Counted from the first letter of the stretch, positions 43,909 through 52,281 are shown. The stretch is DNA of 64,000 nt from Atopobium sp. ICM42b (GCA_000564995.1 JDFH01000006.1:62001-126000); one strand, 5' to 3'. Program-made: numbers and translations. Notes: a model not told the origin generated them from the sequence alone.

Positions 43909-43980
43909 ATATCCTGTCTAACTTCCTGGGCAGTTACTACACCGATAAGGCGCACCTGGCTAACCGCTTCAAGGAAATCA
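43909..43980 (+). pseudogene. possible coding remnant
   Basis: One frame of this 72-base stretch reads like protein (LSNFLGSYYTDKAHLANRFK), with higher GC and gene-like codons. It has no start and sits between the lipoprotein stop and a minus-strand gene. It may be a leftover C-terminus of a lost gene. I cannot name a parent family. Confidence 0.25.
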
Positions 43981-44409
43981 CATGGAGTGTAGGATCTTTA
44001 TTAAGGTCGCCACAACAGTCACAACAAAAGGAACTACGGTTACAACAATGGCCCAAAAAGTGAAATACTGGTTCTCCCAAAAGGCGAAGTACGCTAATCG
44101 GCTGATTGGAATACATAAAAACAGCATCACGCCAGCTACAATCAAGGCAGGAAGGTTCCCCCTTGATAAGTCTTCTTGTCTGATGCTCATTGCTGCCAGT
44201 ACCGGGGCTAGGATGAAATACATAAGTATAGGAAACCCGAACTGAATCATCCTTCCTATCGATCTAGCAGGGAAAAGTGGCAGCCGCATCGGAAACGTTG
44301 ACACCAGTACAAGAATTATATAAACCAGGCTGGGCCTTAAAGCGATAGGCACCCTTCCGAGGGTTGCTTTGATGCCAATGATGCTGCTTTTAATTAATAA
44401 AATCTTCAT
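43978..44409 (-). CDS. membrane protein, function unknown
   Basis: The 143-residue protein has about four hydrophobic segments: LVYIILVLVSTFPM, FGFPILMYFILAPVLAAM, LPALIVAGVMLFLCIPI and a long C-terminal FWAIVVTVVPFVVTVVATLI. ATG 44409 is preferred, with AAGGG just upstream; an in-frame GTG at 44415 is the alternative. I do not recognise the family. It lies alone between a lipoprotein gene and msrA, is richer in Ile and Leu with mixed codons, and has no clear operon partner. Confidence 0.6.
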   Translation of the reverse strand: MKILLIKSSIIGIKATLGRVPIALRPSLVYIILVLVSTFPMRLPLFPARSIGRMIQFGFPILMYFILAPVLAAMSIRQEDLSRGNLPALIVAGVMLFLCIPISRLAYFAFWENQYFTFWAIVVTVVPFVVTVVATLIKILHSM

Positions 44410-44500
44410 ATTCACCCTTATTGATGTAATCCGTTATGTTTTCGGATATGTACCTATAGAACATAGTTCAAAGTACATAGTTTTTGAAATCCTAAGCGGC

Positions 44501-44989
44501 TTACGCAAGTGGCTTATATGCATCATCAACATTGATGTGGCAATAACCACCTGGGTTCTTCTTCAGGTAGTCCTGATGATATTCCTCAGCAAGTACGTAA
44601 TTGTCCAGCGGCTCAACCTCAACGGCAAGTTTCTGGCCAAAGAGAGACTCCTGCTCAGTCATAATGCGGTCGATTACAAGCAAGTCTGCGTCGTTTGTGT
44701 AGTAGATGCCCGTGCGATACTGCCTACCAACATCGTTGCCCTGCTTATTTACTGAGAGGGGATCAATAACCCTAAAGTAGTAACGCAGAATGTCATAGAG
44801 GCTTACAACAGTCTCATCGTAAGTAACATGCACTGTTTCTGCGTGATCTGTTGCCTTCACCTCTTGATAGTTAGTATCCAAAGTTTTACCGTTTGCATAG
44901 CCAACGGTAGTTGCGGTAACACCCTTAATTCTGGAGAAGTACTCTTCAAGTCCCCAGAAGCATCCACCTGCCAAATAAATCTCTGCCAT
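44501..44989 (-). CDS. msrA: peptide methionine sulfoxide reductase A
   Basis: MsrA reduces methionine-S-sulfoxide in proteins. IYLAGGCFWGLEEYF carries the catalytic Cys in GCFWG; GYANG, VTYDETVVSLYDIL and RPGGYCHINVDDAY-type C-terminus (NPGGYCHINV) fit, with a possible resolving Cys there. The length of 162 is normal. On the minus strand, GAGGC lies before ATG 44989. It is adjacent to the Crp/Fnr regulator gene and near hcp, so the local theme is oxidative/nitrosative stress. Confidence 0.95.
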   Translation of the reverse strand: MAEIYLAGGCFWGLEEYFSRIKGVTATTVGYANGKTLDTNYQEVKATDHAETVHVTYDETVVSLYDILRYYFRVIDPLSVNKQGNDVGRQYRTGIYYTNDADLLVIDRIMTEQESLFGQKLAVEVEPLDNYVLAEEYHQDYLKKNPGGYCHINVDDAYKPLA

Positions 44990-45015
44990 AAAAGCCTCCT
45001 TAGGCTGAATTGCTG

Positions 45016-45684
45016 TTATAAAAGTTTGAAGTGACTACGTTTAACTTCAAAGACACCTTCTTTGCTTAAAGAAGATATTACAGCGCTCAAAGCACTTCTA
45101 TCTACACCAAGATAATCCGCAAGTTGTTGTCGGTTGAAGGGGATATCAAACTCTGTAGAACCTGCAGCTTGAGAGCGCGTATGCAAGTACGCTATCAGTT
45201 TGCCACGAATGCTTTTTGGTGCGGCATCTTGAATGCGTCGACTCAGCATAATGTTCTTTTGAGCAATTGAAGCCATAAGATTTCTGATGATAATGTCCAC
45301 GCCACCGCAGATGTCGCACGTTCTGGCAGTAATTTGACGCACGTCCAGCAGCAGAATATCCGATTTCTCGGTAGCAACGACCGAGGTCAAAAGCGGCACG
45401 TTTCCAAGAGCTGCATACGCCTCTCCAAAGGTGTCTCCGGTATGGAAAGCTCCCATCACAGAGATGTTGCCCTGAGCGTCAGATCCCTCAACGTGAATAG
45501 CACCAGAGATAACAATGCCAAATTGATGCGCCTTGTCGCCAGCGCACAAAATGATCTCTCCAGGCTCATAGGTGCGTACAACAGCACGTAAATGCTTTAA
45601 AAGAGCCTCTAGTAGCTCTGGTTTTACTCCTTTAAACACAATTGTGTTTAGCAAAAACGAGGGCTTGATGTCTTGTACGTTCAT
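45016..45684 (-). CDS. Crp/Fnr family transcriptional regulator
   Basis: The 222-residue protein has a cyclic-nucleotide-like sensor domain (~15-130: YEPGEIILCAGDKAHQFGIVISG, GDTFGEAYAALGN) and a helix-turn-helix: NRQQLADYLGVDRSALSAVISSL. Cysteines in RTCDICGG (~132-135) might bind a cofactor. An upstream open frame exists, but ATG 45684 with GGAG seven bases away is preferred. It is divergent from hcp with a 16-bp palindrome between them; Crp/Fnr regulators next to hcp commonly sense nitric oxide or redox state in anaerobes. Confidence 0.88.
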   Translation of the reverse strand: MNVQDIKPSFLLNTIVFKGVKPELLEALLKHLRAVVRTYEPGEIILCAGDKAHQFGIVISGAIHVEGSDAQGNISVMGAFHTGDTFGEAYAALGNVPLLTSVVATEKSDILLLDVRQITARTCDICGGVDIIIRNLMASIAQKNIMLSRRIQDAAPKSIRGKLIAYLHTRSQAAGSTEFDIPFNRQQLADYLGVDRSALSAVISSLSKEGVFEVKRSHFKLL

Positions 45685-45698
45685 ATACGCTCCAAAAA

Positions 45699-45735
45699 AT
45701 TTCTGGACAGAAATCGTTTTGTTGTAATTACAACA
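45699..45735. promoter_or_regulatory. palindromic operators between the Crp/Fnr gene and hcp
   Basis: TGTTGTAATTACAACA (45720-45735) is a perfect 16-bp palindrome of the size bound by Crp/Fnr dimers. A second site, ATTTCT-GGAC-AGAAAT (45699-45714), lies six bases away. Both are in the divergent intergenic region. Confidence 0.6.
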
Positions 45736-45818
45736 TACCTTATTCCACATTCCTGTAATCATGAAACCCAGAAGAGCAAATCTCTTCTCGCTATATGGTT
45801 TTATGGAGAGGAAAAATA

Positions 45819-47411
45819 GTGGATAACAAGATGTTCTGTTTCCAGTGCGAGCAGACGGCTGCTTGTACTGCATGTACTGGCGCTGCTGGCGTTTGTGGCA
45901 AGCCTTTTGACGTTGCGTTTGCTCAGGACGAGCTCACCGGCGCTCTGGTTGGTCTTTCTCGCACCGAGCTTGCCGCTGGCAAGCGTTCTAACCGCGCTGA
46001 CCAGCTGATTGTTGACGGCCTGTTTACCTGCATCACCAACGTCAACTTTGACAAAGGCGCTGTTGACGCAATTACTGCTCAGGTTCGTGACGAGAAGAAC
46101 CGTCTAGCTGCAGAGGCTGGCGTAGAGCCTGTTGAGGATCTTCCACTTGGCGGCGTTTGGTCCGATAACGAGGACATTAGGTCCCTCAAGTCCCTCATTC
46201 TCTTTGGTATTCGCGGTATGGCTGCTTACGCTTACCACGCTCGCGTTCTTGGTAAAACTGACGATGCAGTTGACGCTTTCTTTGTAAATGCACTTGCTGC
46301 TCTTGCTACCGAGTCCTCCGTTGACGTTTTGCTGCCTCTTACTCTTGAGGTAGGCGAGGTCAACCTCAAGTGCATGGCTCTTCTCGACAGCGCAAATACC
46401 GGCGCTTATGGCACCCCAGTTCCAACTGAGGTTCCTCTGACTATTGAGCCTGGTCCATTCATCGTTGTTTCCGGTCACGACCTTCTTGACCTCAAGATGA
46501 TTCTTGAGCAGACCGAGGGCACCGGCGTTAACGTTTACACTCACGGCGAGATGCTCCCAGCTCACGGTTACCCAGAGCTCAAGAAGTATCCACAGCTCAA
46601 GGGCAACTTTGGTACCGCATGGCAGAACCAGCAGAAGGAGTTCAAGGACATTCCAGCTCCTGTTGTCTTCACTACTAACTGCCTCATGCCACCTCGTCCT
46701 AGCTACAAGGACCGCGTCTACACTACCGAGCTTGTTGCCTTCCCAGAGCTCGTTCACATTGACGAGGATGCAAACGGTAAGAAAGACTTCAGCGCTGTTA
46801 TCAAGCAGGCTCAGGAGCTTGGCGGATATGCTGAGGCTCAGGAGCTCACCGGTATCAACGGTGGCCACAAGGTAACCACTGGCTTCAGCCACGGTGCCGT
46901 TCTTGGCATTGCCGATAAGATCATCGATGCTGTTAAGCAGGGCGCTATCAAGCACTTCTTTGTTGTTGGCGGCTGCGACGGCGCTCGCCCTGGTCGTAAC
47001 TACTACACCGAGTTTGTTGAGCAGACTCCTGCAGACTCCGTTGTTCTCACCGTTGCTTGCGGTAAGTTCCGCTTCAATGACCTTGACCTGGGTACCATTG
47101 GTGGCATCCCTCGTATTCTTGATGTTGGTCAGTGCAACGACGCTTACGGTGCTGTTCAGATTGCAACTGCTCTTGCAAATGCATTCGACTGCGGCGTTAA
47201 CGACCTGCCACTGAGCTTTGTTCTGTCTTGGTACGAGCAGAAGGCAGTTTGCGTCCTTCTAACGCTGCTGCACCTTGGCATCAAGAACATCAAGCTTGGA
47301 CCAACCCTTCCTGCATTTGTCAGCCCTAACGTCCTTAACATTCTTGTTGAGAACTACGGTATTGGCCCAATCGGCGATGCTTCCGAGGATCTTGCTCAGA
47401 TGCTTGCCTAA
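45819..47411 (+). CDS. hcp: hybrid cluster protein (hydroxylamine/NO reductase)
   Basis: Hcp contains a [4Fe-4S] and a hybrid Fe-S-O cluster and reduces NO or hydroxylamine. MFCFQCEQTAACTACTGAAG with the following VCGK gives the N-terminal cluster cysteines. Hybrid-cluster ligands appear in TTNCLMPP, VGGCDGARPGRNYY and VLTVACGKFRF, and near the end GPTLPAFVSPNVL. Start GTG 45819 has AGAGGA upstream; an in-frame ATG is at 45831. The 530 residues fit class I. Strong codon bias suggests high expression. A terminator at 47443-47477 follows. Confidence 0.95.
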   Translation: MDNKMFCFQCEQTAACTACTGAAGVCGKPFDVAFAQDELTGALVGLSRTELAAGKRSNRADQLIVDGLFTCITNVNFDKGAVDAITAQVRDEKNRLAAEAGVEPVEDLPLGGVWSDNEDIRSLKSLILFGIRGMAAYAYHARVLGKTDDAVDAFFVNALAALATESSVDVLLPLTLEVGEVNLKCMALLDSANTGAYGTPVPTEVPLTIEPGPFIVVSGHDLLDLKMILEQTEGTGVNVYTHGEMLPAHGYPELKKYPQLKGNFGTAWQNQQKEFKDIPAPVVFTTNCLMPPRPSYKDRVYTTELVAFPELVHIDEDANGKKDFSAVIKQAQELGGYAEAQELTGINGGHKVTTGFSHGAVLGIADKIIDAVKQGAIKHFFVVGGCDGARPGRNYYTEFVEQTPADSVVLTVACGKFRFNDLDLGTIGGIPRILDVGQCNDAYGAVQIATALANAFDCGVNDLPLSFVLSWYEQKAVCVLLTLLHLGIKNIKLGPTLPAFVSPNVLNILVENYGIGPIGDASEDLAQMLA

Positions 47412-47442
47412 TTGGCGAGAAACCCCTCTCATCCTTTCCTTA

Positions 47443-47477
47443 AACGCCTCCTAGCTACGCGCTGGGAGGCGTTTTTT
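47443..47477 (+). terminator. terminator after hcp
   Basis: AACGCCTCC (47443-47451) pairs with GGAGGCGTT (47465-47473), followed by T's. A TGGCGAGAAACCCC copy lies between the stop codon and this stem (47413-47426). Confidence 0.9.
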
Positions 47478-47560
47478 GATCGTGGATTTTGTGGATCTAA
47501 CTTGGAAACCGCCAAACTCAGATAAAGATCGATATTCTTCCTTTTGTTAAGGAGGGAAAA

Positions 47561-47932
47561 ATGAGAAGACTAACAGTTAATGACCTAAAGAATCTGAGTA
47601 AACTAATTGATCCAAAAATACAAAATAATCAAACTATGTTTGAGTGTTTTGCTCAAATCTGTGATAACTACGATAAGGTGCCTTTAACTGAAATTGAATG
47701 CCCATCTATTAGCTGGAATGCTTTTACATATGCTTTCTACATCGTTAATCTAAGGCCTCTTAAAACTCAAAATGAATTATTAGCCGCAATTGCTATATAT
47801 TCTTTTTTAAATGTAAACGGCTATGATTTTGATCCTTCGCTGCAGGATCTTCTGGCTCATATTGATCTATTAAAATCTGACCAATATTTTGCTCACGAAT
47901 TTTGCTCATGGATCGAACTAGAAATCATGTAA
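47561..47932 (+). CDS. Doc/Fic-like protein with degenerate active-site motif
   Basis: The 123-residue protein is AT-rich. Its pattern follows Doc (death-on-curing) proteins: LTVNDLKNLSKLID at the start, a helix ending where the Fic motif should be, then LLAAIAIYSFLNVNGYDFD, which matches the helix after HxFxxANKR in Doc. The motif itself reads RPLKTQNELL, so the His and the NKR are absent. It could be an inactive relative or a fold-only partner. AAGGAGG precedes ATG 47561. It is convergent with the HNH nuclease gene seven bases away. Assignment is inference from pattern. Confidence 0.45.
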   Translation: MRRLTVNDLKNLSKLIDPKIQNNQTMFECFAQICDNYDKVPLTEIECPSISWNAFTYAFYIVNLRPLKTQNELLAAIAIYSFLNVNGYDFDPSLQDLLAHIDLLKSDQYFAHEFCSWIELEIM

Positions 47933-47939
47933 TAAAGCC

Positions 47940-48971
47940 TTATCTCAAAATCTCCGTTTCAGCCATAAATTGATCAAAATGCCTTTCTAGCTGCTTTTCA
48001 TTTGGATAAGCTTCATGATAAACAGGCATATGCAACTGCTTTTTATTGAAGTCAATATATTCGGTTTTATCCAGAAGCCTCGATAATCTAATGCGTTTAC
48101 TATCGGGCTCAACTGAAAGTAAATGTGCATCAAAAAGAAGATGTAGATCAGACCTTAGAAGAATACCATTGGTAACCATTTGAGTTTTAGGTCCACGATA
48201 TTGACCAATATGAGCTGCTTGTAAAACCTGAGGAACATCGTTTCCAGAGATGGCACATCTATTGGAATAGGCCTTTAGCAAATTATTTCTAAACTGAGCT
48301 TGTCCTTGCCTACGCACGGATTCTCTGAATTCCTTAATGCGCTCATCAGTGTCATCAATCTGCTCAAGCTGATTTTGAATCTCTGGCTTGAGTTCATCAA
48401 AACCTGCCGAAATAAAAGATGAATTATTAACTGTTTTGGCGTTAACCGGTCCATGGAGAGTAAACATTCCAGTAGCGCTGTTATAACGCTCTACAAACGC
48501 TAATCCCATCACTTTATATTTCTTATTTTTATCCTTAATAAATAAACCAATGGGGAGACCGTCATTTAGGCAATTCATTAAAAGTGCGTTGTACAACTTT
48601 GACTGTACTTGGTTTCCTTGAGTCTTAATATGCTCACTGTACTCAATTGACCAGGTACCATCAGAATAGTAAATTGGCTCTCCATCTTCATAAAGACCAT
48701 TACCATTTGAAGTGTGGACCGAGAGAGCATACTGCTTTAATCCATAAGAAACTTTGCTTTTAGACGGACTATAGATTCCGGAATCCCTAGAAATAGGAAT
48801 TCCACCAACGGTAAATCCTTTTTCTAGACGATGGGGGAGTTTATCAATCTCACTATTTTCATGATCGATAAACCACTGATAAGCGGAGACAAATTCCTTT
48901 GGAGCAACTTTAAAAGCTCTTTCAAGAGTTGGATTAAAGATCGTGCATTCTGTAATGATCTGATCAAACAT
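47940..48971 (-). CDS. HNH endonuclease with SRA/PUA-like N-terminal domain (modification-dependent restriction type)
   Basis: The C-terminal ~90 residues are an HNH nuclease: CAISGNDVPQVLQAAHIGQY, then VTNGILLRSDLHLLFDAHLL, giving the His-Asn-His set. The middle region (~55-180: GIYSPSKSK, YALSVH, DGEPIYYSDGTWSIEY, LMNCLNDGLPIGLFI) resembles the SRA/PUA-like reader domains fused to HNH in McrA-type type IV enzymes. Such enzymes cut DNA with modified bases. AT-rich codons suggest transfer. ATG 48971 is preceded by AGGAG. No methyltransferase of a type II system is next to it. Specificity is unknown. Confidence 0.75.
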   Translation of the reverse strand: MFDQIITECTIFNPTLERAFKVAPKEFVSAYQWFIDHENSEIDKLPHRLEKGFTVGGIPISRDSGIYSPSKSKVSYGLKQYALSVHTSNGNGLYEDGEPIYYSDGTWSIEYSEHIKTQGNQVQSKLYNALLMNCLNDGLPIGLFIKDKNKKYKVMGLAFVERYNSATGMFTLHGPVNAKTVNNSSFISAGFDELKPEIQNQLEQIDDTDERIKEFRESVRRQGQAQFRNNLLKAYSNRCAISGNDVPQVLQAAHIGQYRGPKTQMVTNGILLRSDLHLLFDAHLLSVEPDSKRIRLSRLLDKTEYIDFNKKQLHMPVYHEAYPNEKQLERHFDQFMAETEILR

Positions 48972-49115
48972 CCCAGTCTCCTCACAATTAACCTGTACAA
49001 ACAGTAAGTTTTTCTCGCCAACGTGTAAAGATCTTTAATAAAATTGCTTCACGAACTCCAAATATTCGATTTATTAAAGAACGTTCAAGAATGACGCTCT
49101 TCTCGTTAACAGAAT

Positions 49116-49130
49116 GTGGCATAATGCCAC
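49116..49130. promoter_or_regulatory. palindrome overlapping a candidate -10 before nox
   Basis: GTGGCAT-A-ATGCCAC is a perfect 7+1+7 inverted repeat, and CATAAT (49120-49125) within it could be the nox -10 box. This suggests an operator. No known regulator site is recognised. Confidence 0.45.
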
Positions 49131-49184
49131 TGTAAAAGTAACAATTAATGTTAGTCATTAGTAGCATTTAACAGAGGGGTTTCT

Positions 49185-50528
49185 ATGGCTAAAGTTGCAG
49201 TTATCGGTTGTACCCACGCAGGCGTTTTTGCCACTTCTTCAATCCTGGGTGCACACCCAGATTGGGAGGTCCACGTCTTTGAGCGCAATGACACGGTTTC
49301 CTTCCTGTCTTGCGGCATTGCTCTTTGGGTAGGTGACCACGTAAGCGATCCTAACAAGATGTTCTACAGCTCTCCAGAAGCCCTTGCAGAGGCTGGCGCT
49401 CACGTTCACATGACCACTAACGTCACTTCCGCAGACGTTAAGACCAAGCACGTTGCTTGGGAAGACCTCAAGACAGGTGAGGCTTTTGAGGACGACTTTG
49501 ACTACCTTGTAGTCACTACCGGCTCTAAGCCAATTGTTCCTCCACTGCCTGGCATCGACGGACCTCGCGTTCTTCAGTGCAAGAACTGGGCTGATGGCCG
49601 TCGCATTCACGACACCATGGCAGAGTCTAAGTCCGCTATTGTCATCGGCGCTGGCTACATTGGTGCCGAGCTTGCAGAGCAGCTCTCCGAGCGTCAGAAG
49701 GCTGTTACCCTCATCGACATGCTTCCTCGCGTTCTTGCAAAGAACTTTGACAAGGCAATCACCGATCAGGTTGAGGATGCTTACAAAGAGCACGGCGTCA
49801 CCCTTGCACTTGGCGAGAAGGTCATGAGCTTTGAGGACAATGGCGATTCCGTCACCGTTGTTACCGATAAGGGCTCCTACACTGCAGATTACGCAATTCT
49901 GGGCATTGGCTTCCTACCTCGTACTGACCTCTTTGACGGCCAGCTTGAGATGCTTCCTAACGGCGCCATCAAGGTTGATGAGTACATGCGCACCAGTGAG
50001 CCTGGCGTTTTTGCAGCTGGTGACTCCGCTTCAATTATCTTCAACGTCACTGGTAAAGAGGACTACATTCCTCTGGCAACCAACGCTGTCCGCCAGGGTC
50101 TGCACGTTGGTCCTAACATGCTTGAGCCAACTGCTGCTTACGCAGGTACTCAGGCTTCCAGTGCGGTTCAGCTCTACAACTACTCCATGGCTGCAGCAGG
50201 TCTCACCGTTGAGGGCGGCAAGGTTCGTGGCTATGAGTACGATTCTGTCTCCATCACCGAGAACTATCGTCCTGAGTTTATGCTGACCACCGAGCCAGTT
50301 ACCGCAACGCTGGTCTGGGATCCAGAGACTCGCCTTATCAAGGGCGCACAGTTCTTCTCGACACATGACGATGTTGCCCAGGCAGCAAACGTTGTTTCTG
50401 TAGCAATTGCCGCTGGTATGACCATCGATAACCTTGCAGCTGTTGACCTCCTGTTCCAGCCAAACTTTACCAACCCAGTCAACTACATAGGCTCCGTTGC
50501 TATGGCTGCCTGCGCAAAGGCCAAGTAA
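49185..50528 (+). CDS. nox: water-forming NADH oxidase (CoA-disulfide-reductase family flavoprotein)
   Basis: The 447-residue protein oxidises NADH with oxygen, giving water. VAVIGCTHAGVFATSSIL is the FAD site, NDTVSFLSCGIALWVG holds the redox Cys at ~44, TGSKPIVPPLPGI follows, and VIGAGYIGAELAEQL is the NADH site; VFAAGDSASI and PLATNAVRQG are also typical. Close similarity to Enterococcus-type Nox over the whole length supports the oxidase over the CoA reductase. In an anaerobe it would remove oxygen and regenerate NAD+. Strong codon bias suggests high expression. A terminator at 50553-50588 follows. Confidence 0.92.
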   Translation: MAKVAVIGCTHAGVFATSSILGAHPDWEVHVFERNDTVSFLSCGIALWVGDHVSDPNKMFYSSPEALAEAGAHVHMTTNVTSADVKTKHVAWEDLKTGEAFEDDFDYLVVTTGSKPIVPPLPGIDGPRVLQCKNWADGRRIHDTMAESKSAIVIGAGYIGAELAEQLSERQKAVTLIDMLPRVLAKNFDKAITDQVEDAYKEHGVTLALGEKVMSFEDNGDSVTVVTDKGSYTADYAILGIGFLPRTDLFDGQLEMLPNGAIKVDEYMRTSEPGVFAAGDSASIIFNVTGKEDYIPLATNAVRQGLHVGPNMLEPTAAYAGTQASSAVQLYNYSMAAAGLTVEGGKVRGYEYDSVSITENYRPEFMLTTEPVTATLVWDPETRLIKGAQFFSTHDDVAQAANVVSVAIAAGMTIDNLAAVDLLFQPNFTNPVNYIGSVAMAACAKAK

Positions 50529-50552
50529 GTTCCGCATATATTGCAGTAAAAG

Positions 50553-50588
50553 AGAAGGAAGCTGGTGGAGGTGCCAGCTTCCTTCTTT
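50553..50588 (+). terminator. terminator after nox
   Basis: AGAAGGAAGCTGG (50553-50565), 8-base loop, CCAGCTTCCTTCT (50574-50586), then TT. The stem is perfect over 13 bp. Confidence 0.9.
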
Positions 50589-50645
50589 GCTATAGAGCCT
50601 AAGTTTAGCTCGATTTATGCCTGTTTGGGGCGCCTGTGCGCCTAT

Positions 50646-50696
50646 CTTGAGATGACGCCTTGCTTGGAACGACGTCTATTTGAAACGACGTCTACC
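50646..50696. repeat. three degenerate 17-bp tandem units at the end of a methyltransferase gene
   Basis: CTTGAGATGACGCCTTG, CTTGGAACGACGTCTAT and TTGAAACGACGTCTACC follow one another. The last two share AACGACGTCTA. The third covers the stop codon of the minus-strand gene. Confidence 0.6.
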
Positions 50697-51438
50697 TTGG
50701 CTTTCTGCTCACTACAGCAATGTAGTTGAAATCGTCAGCATGATCGTTGAAAAACGTAAACATGCTGGTAAACATCTTGGTGTTCTCTGGCTTAAGGCCG
50801 TTTCTAATAACCCTTAGAGCACCATCAGCGCCTTCGTCCGCAATAAGTCCTGCTGGATTCATGAGCGTCATCTTGCCGTTCTTAGTTTCTGGGCAGAAAC
50901 CCGCCGACTCAAAGAGGTTCTTCCAACCTACAAGAGTCAGAGGCTTTACGTTGACGTTAATGGTTCTTGAGAGCTCATGGACTAGCTCGTCGTCTTCTTT
51001 GAGCAGAAGAACGTCATGAGTAAGCAATACGCCACCGGGCTTAAGTACGCGTGCGTACTCTTTTACGGCTGCCTCTTTCTGCTGATCAGAGAGCATAGTG
51101 AGCATAGCCTCGTTAATAACAACATCAAAGCTATTATCGGGGTAGGAGAGGTTTGTAGCGTCTCCTTGTTCCACTGTTACGTACTCCTCGATATTGTTTC
51201 TCGCGATATTTTCTTTTGTTTTAGGGAGCACATCTGCATTAAGGTCAATTGCGGTTACATGACAGTGAAAACGTTTTACCAGCTCAACCGTAGTAGTTCC
51301 AATATTGCAAGCTACCTCAAGAATCTGAGTTTCTGGCGTAATCTCTACTGAGTTAAGAAGCCAATTGGTTGCTTCAATACCTCCGGGGCGCAGTCTTGTC
51401 TTGCCCATGCGGAGTAAAAACTCGTGACCAGCTTCCAT
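50692..51438 (-). CDS. class I SAM-dependent methyltransferase
   Basis: The 248-residue protein has the SAM-binding ILEVACNIGTTTVELVKRF, AIDLNADVLPKTKENI, VEQGDATNLSYPDNSFDVV and LKPGGVLLTHD. It is of the UbiE/phosphoethanolamine-methyltransferase-like broad type; the substrate cannot be assigned. The codon use fits the host (CTT, GAG), unlike the methyltransferase genes at 42.0 and 54.5 kb. GGGGG lies before ATG 51438. It is divergent from the TetR gene, sharing about 200 bases of AT-rich intergenic DNA. Confidence 0.85.
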   Translation of the reverse strand: MEAGHEFLLRMGKTRLRPGGIEATNWLLNSVEITPETQILEVACNIGTTTVELVKRFHCHVTAIDLNADVLPKTKENIARNNIEEYVTVEQGDATNLSYPDNSFDVVINEAMLTMLSDQQKEAAVKEYARVLKPGGVLLTHDVLLLKEDDELVHELSRTINVNVKPLTLVGWKNLFESAGFCPETKNGKMTLMNPAGLIADEGADGALRVIRNGLKPENTKMFTSMFTFFNDHADDFNYIAVVSRKPR

Positions 51439-51636
51439 ACTAAGACCCCCTTCATACTATAAAAGAATAAAGTTAGCTCTATCTAACTAATACAAGTTAA
51501 CCACATCATTACCTGCGAAAAAAGCCAAATTAATTGCTATTTTTAAACAATTTCATAGACGTGAGTTTATAAATCTTATTCCGCGAGGACCGCTGTATAC
51601 TTTGGTAACTCATTCAAAGATCTTGGGGAGTTAAAC

Positions 51637-52200
51637 ATGAGCAAGGCTACAACAAAGATGGCCATCGCGTTTGCCTTTAAAGAACTGCTGCTAGAGAAGC
51701 CGTTGAATAAGATTACGGTTAATGACATTGCCGAGAAGTGCGAGATGAACCGTCAGACGTTCTACTACCATTTTCACGATATTTTGGAGCTCACCGAATG
51801 GATTTGTGAAGAAGATGCAGAGCGAGCCCTCAAAGAAAATAAGACGTATGACACCTGGCAAGAGGGGTTTCTCGCCATCTTTAACATGATCAAAGAAGAT
51901 AGAGCCTTTATCGTCAATATCTATCACAACGTACCGCAGGACTATTTATACAAATATTTGTATAAGGTCACGTATCAACTTCTCTATGACGTACTTGAAG
52001 AAAAAGCTGAGGGAATGGTTGTTAGGGAAGAAGATAAGGCTTTTATCGCAAATTTTTACAAGTATAGTTTTGTGGGATTAGTGCTTGAGTGGATTGATGG
52101 GGGAATGACAGAAGATCCTAAAATCATTGTTGATAGGCTCAATTTTCTTATTCATGGATCGTTTAAGCACGCACTGACCAATGCTAAAAGAAACAAATAG
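51637..52200 (+). CDS. TetR/AcrR family transcriptional regulator (DhaS-like)
   Basis: The N-terminal helix-turn-helix is clear: NKITVNDIAEKCEMNRQTFYYHF (~25-47, shown in parts as ITVNDIAEKCEM and NRQTFYYHF). The 187-residue length and FYKYSFVGLVLEWIDGGM near the C-terminus fit the DhaS/TetR_C group. It lies 182 bases upstream of, and in the same direction as, an oleate hydratase gene, where TetR-type fatty-acid sensors are often found. It likely controls that gene. The terminator at 52248-52281 separates them. Confidence 0.88.
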   Translation: MSKATTKMAIAFAFKELLLEKPLNKITVNDIAEKCEMNRQTFYYHFHDILELTEWICEEDAERALKENKTYDTWQEGFLAIFNMIKEDRAFIVNIYHNVPQDYLYKYLYKVTYQLLYDVLEEKAEGMVVREEDKAFIANFYKYSFVGLVLEWIDGGMTEDPKIIVDRLNFLIHGSFKHALTNAKRNK

Positions 52201-52247
52201 CAATACGACAAAATAGTCTCTTTGTCGTGAAATTGAGCAAAATAAGT

Positions 52248-52281
52248 GGACTGTCACTTTATCGGACAGTCCATCTTTTTT
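52248..52281 (+). terminator. terminator after the TetR gene
   Basis: GGACTGTC (52248-52255) pairs with GACAGTCC (52265-52272), followed by ATCTTTTTT. Another hairpin, ACGACAAA/TTTGTCGT (52205-52212, 52221-52228), lies just before it. Confidence 0.85.

Noticed and set aside
46104-46955. Long antisense open frame inside hcp
   Set aside because: It is a shadow of a strongly codon-biased gene; it has no ribosome site or recognisable domain.
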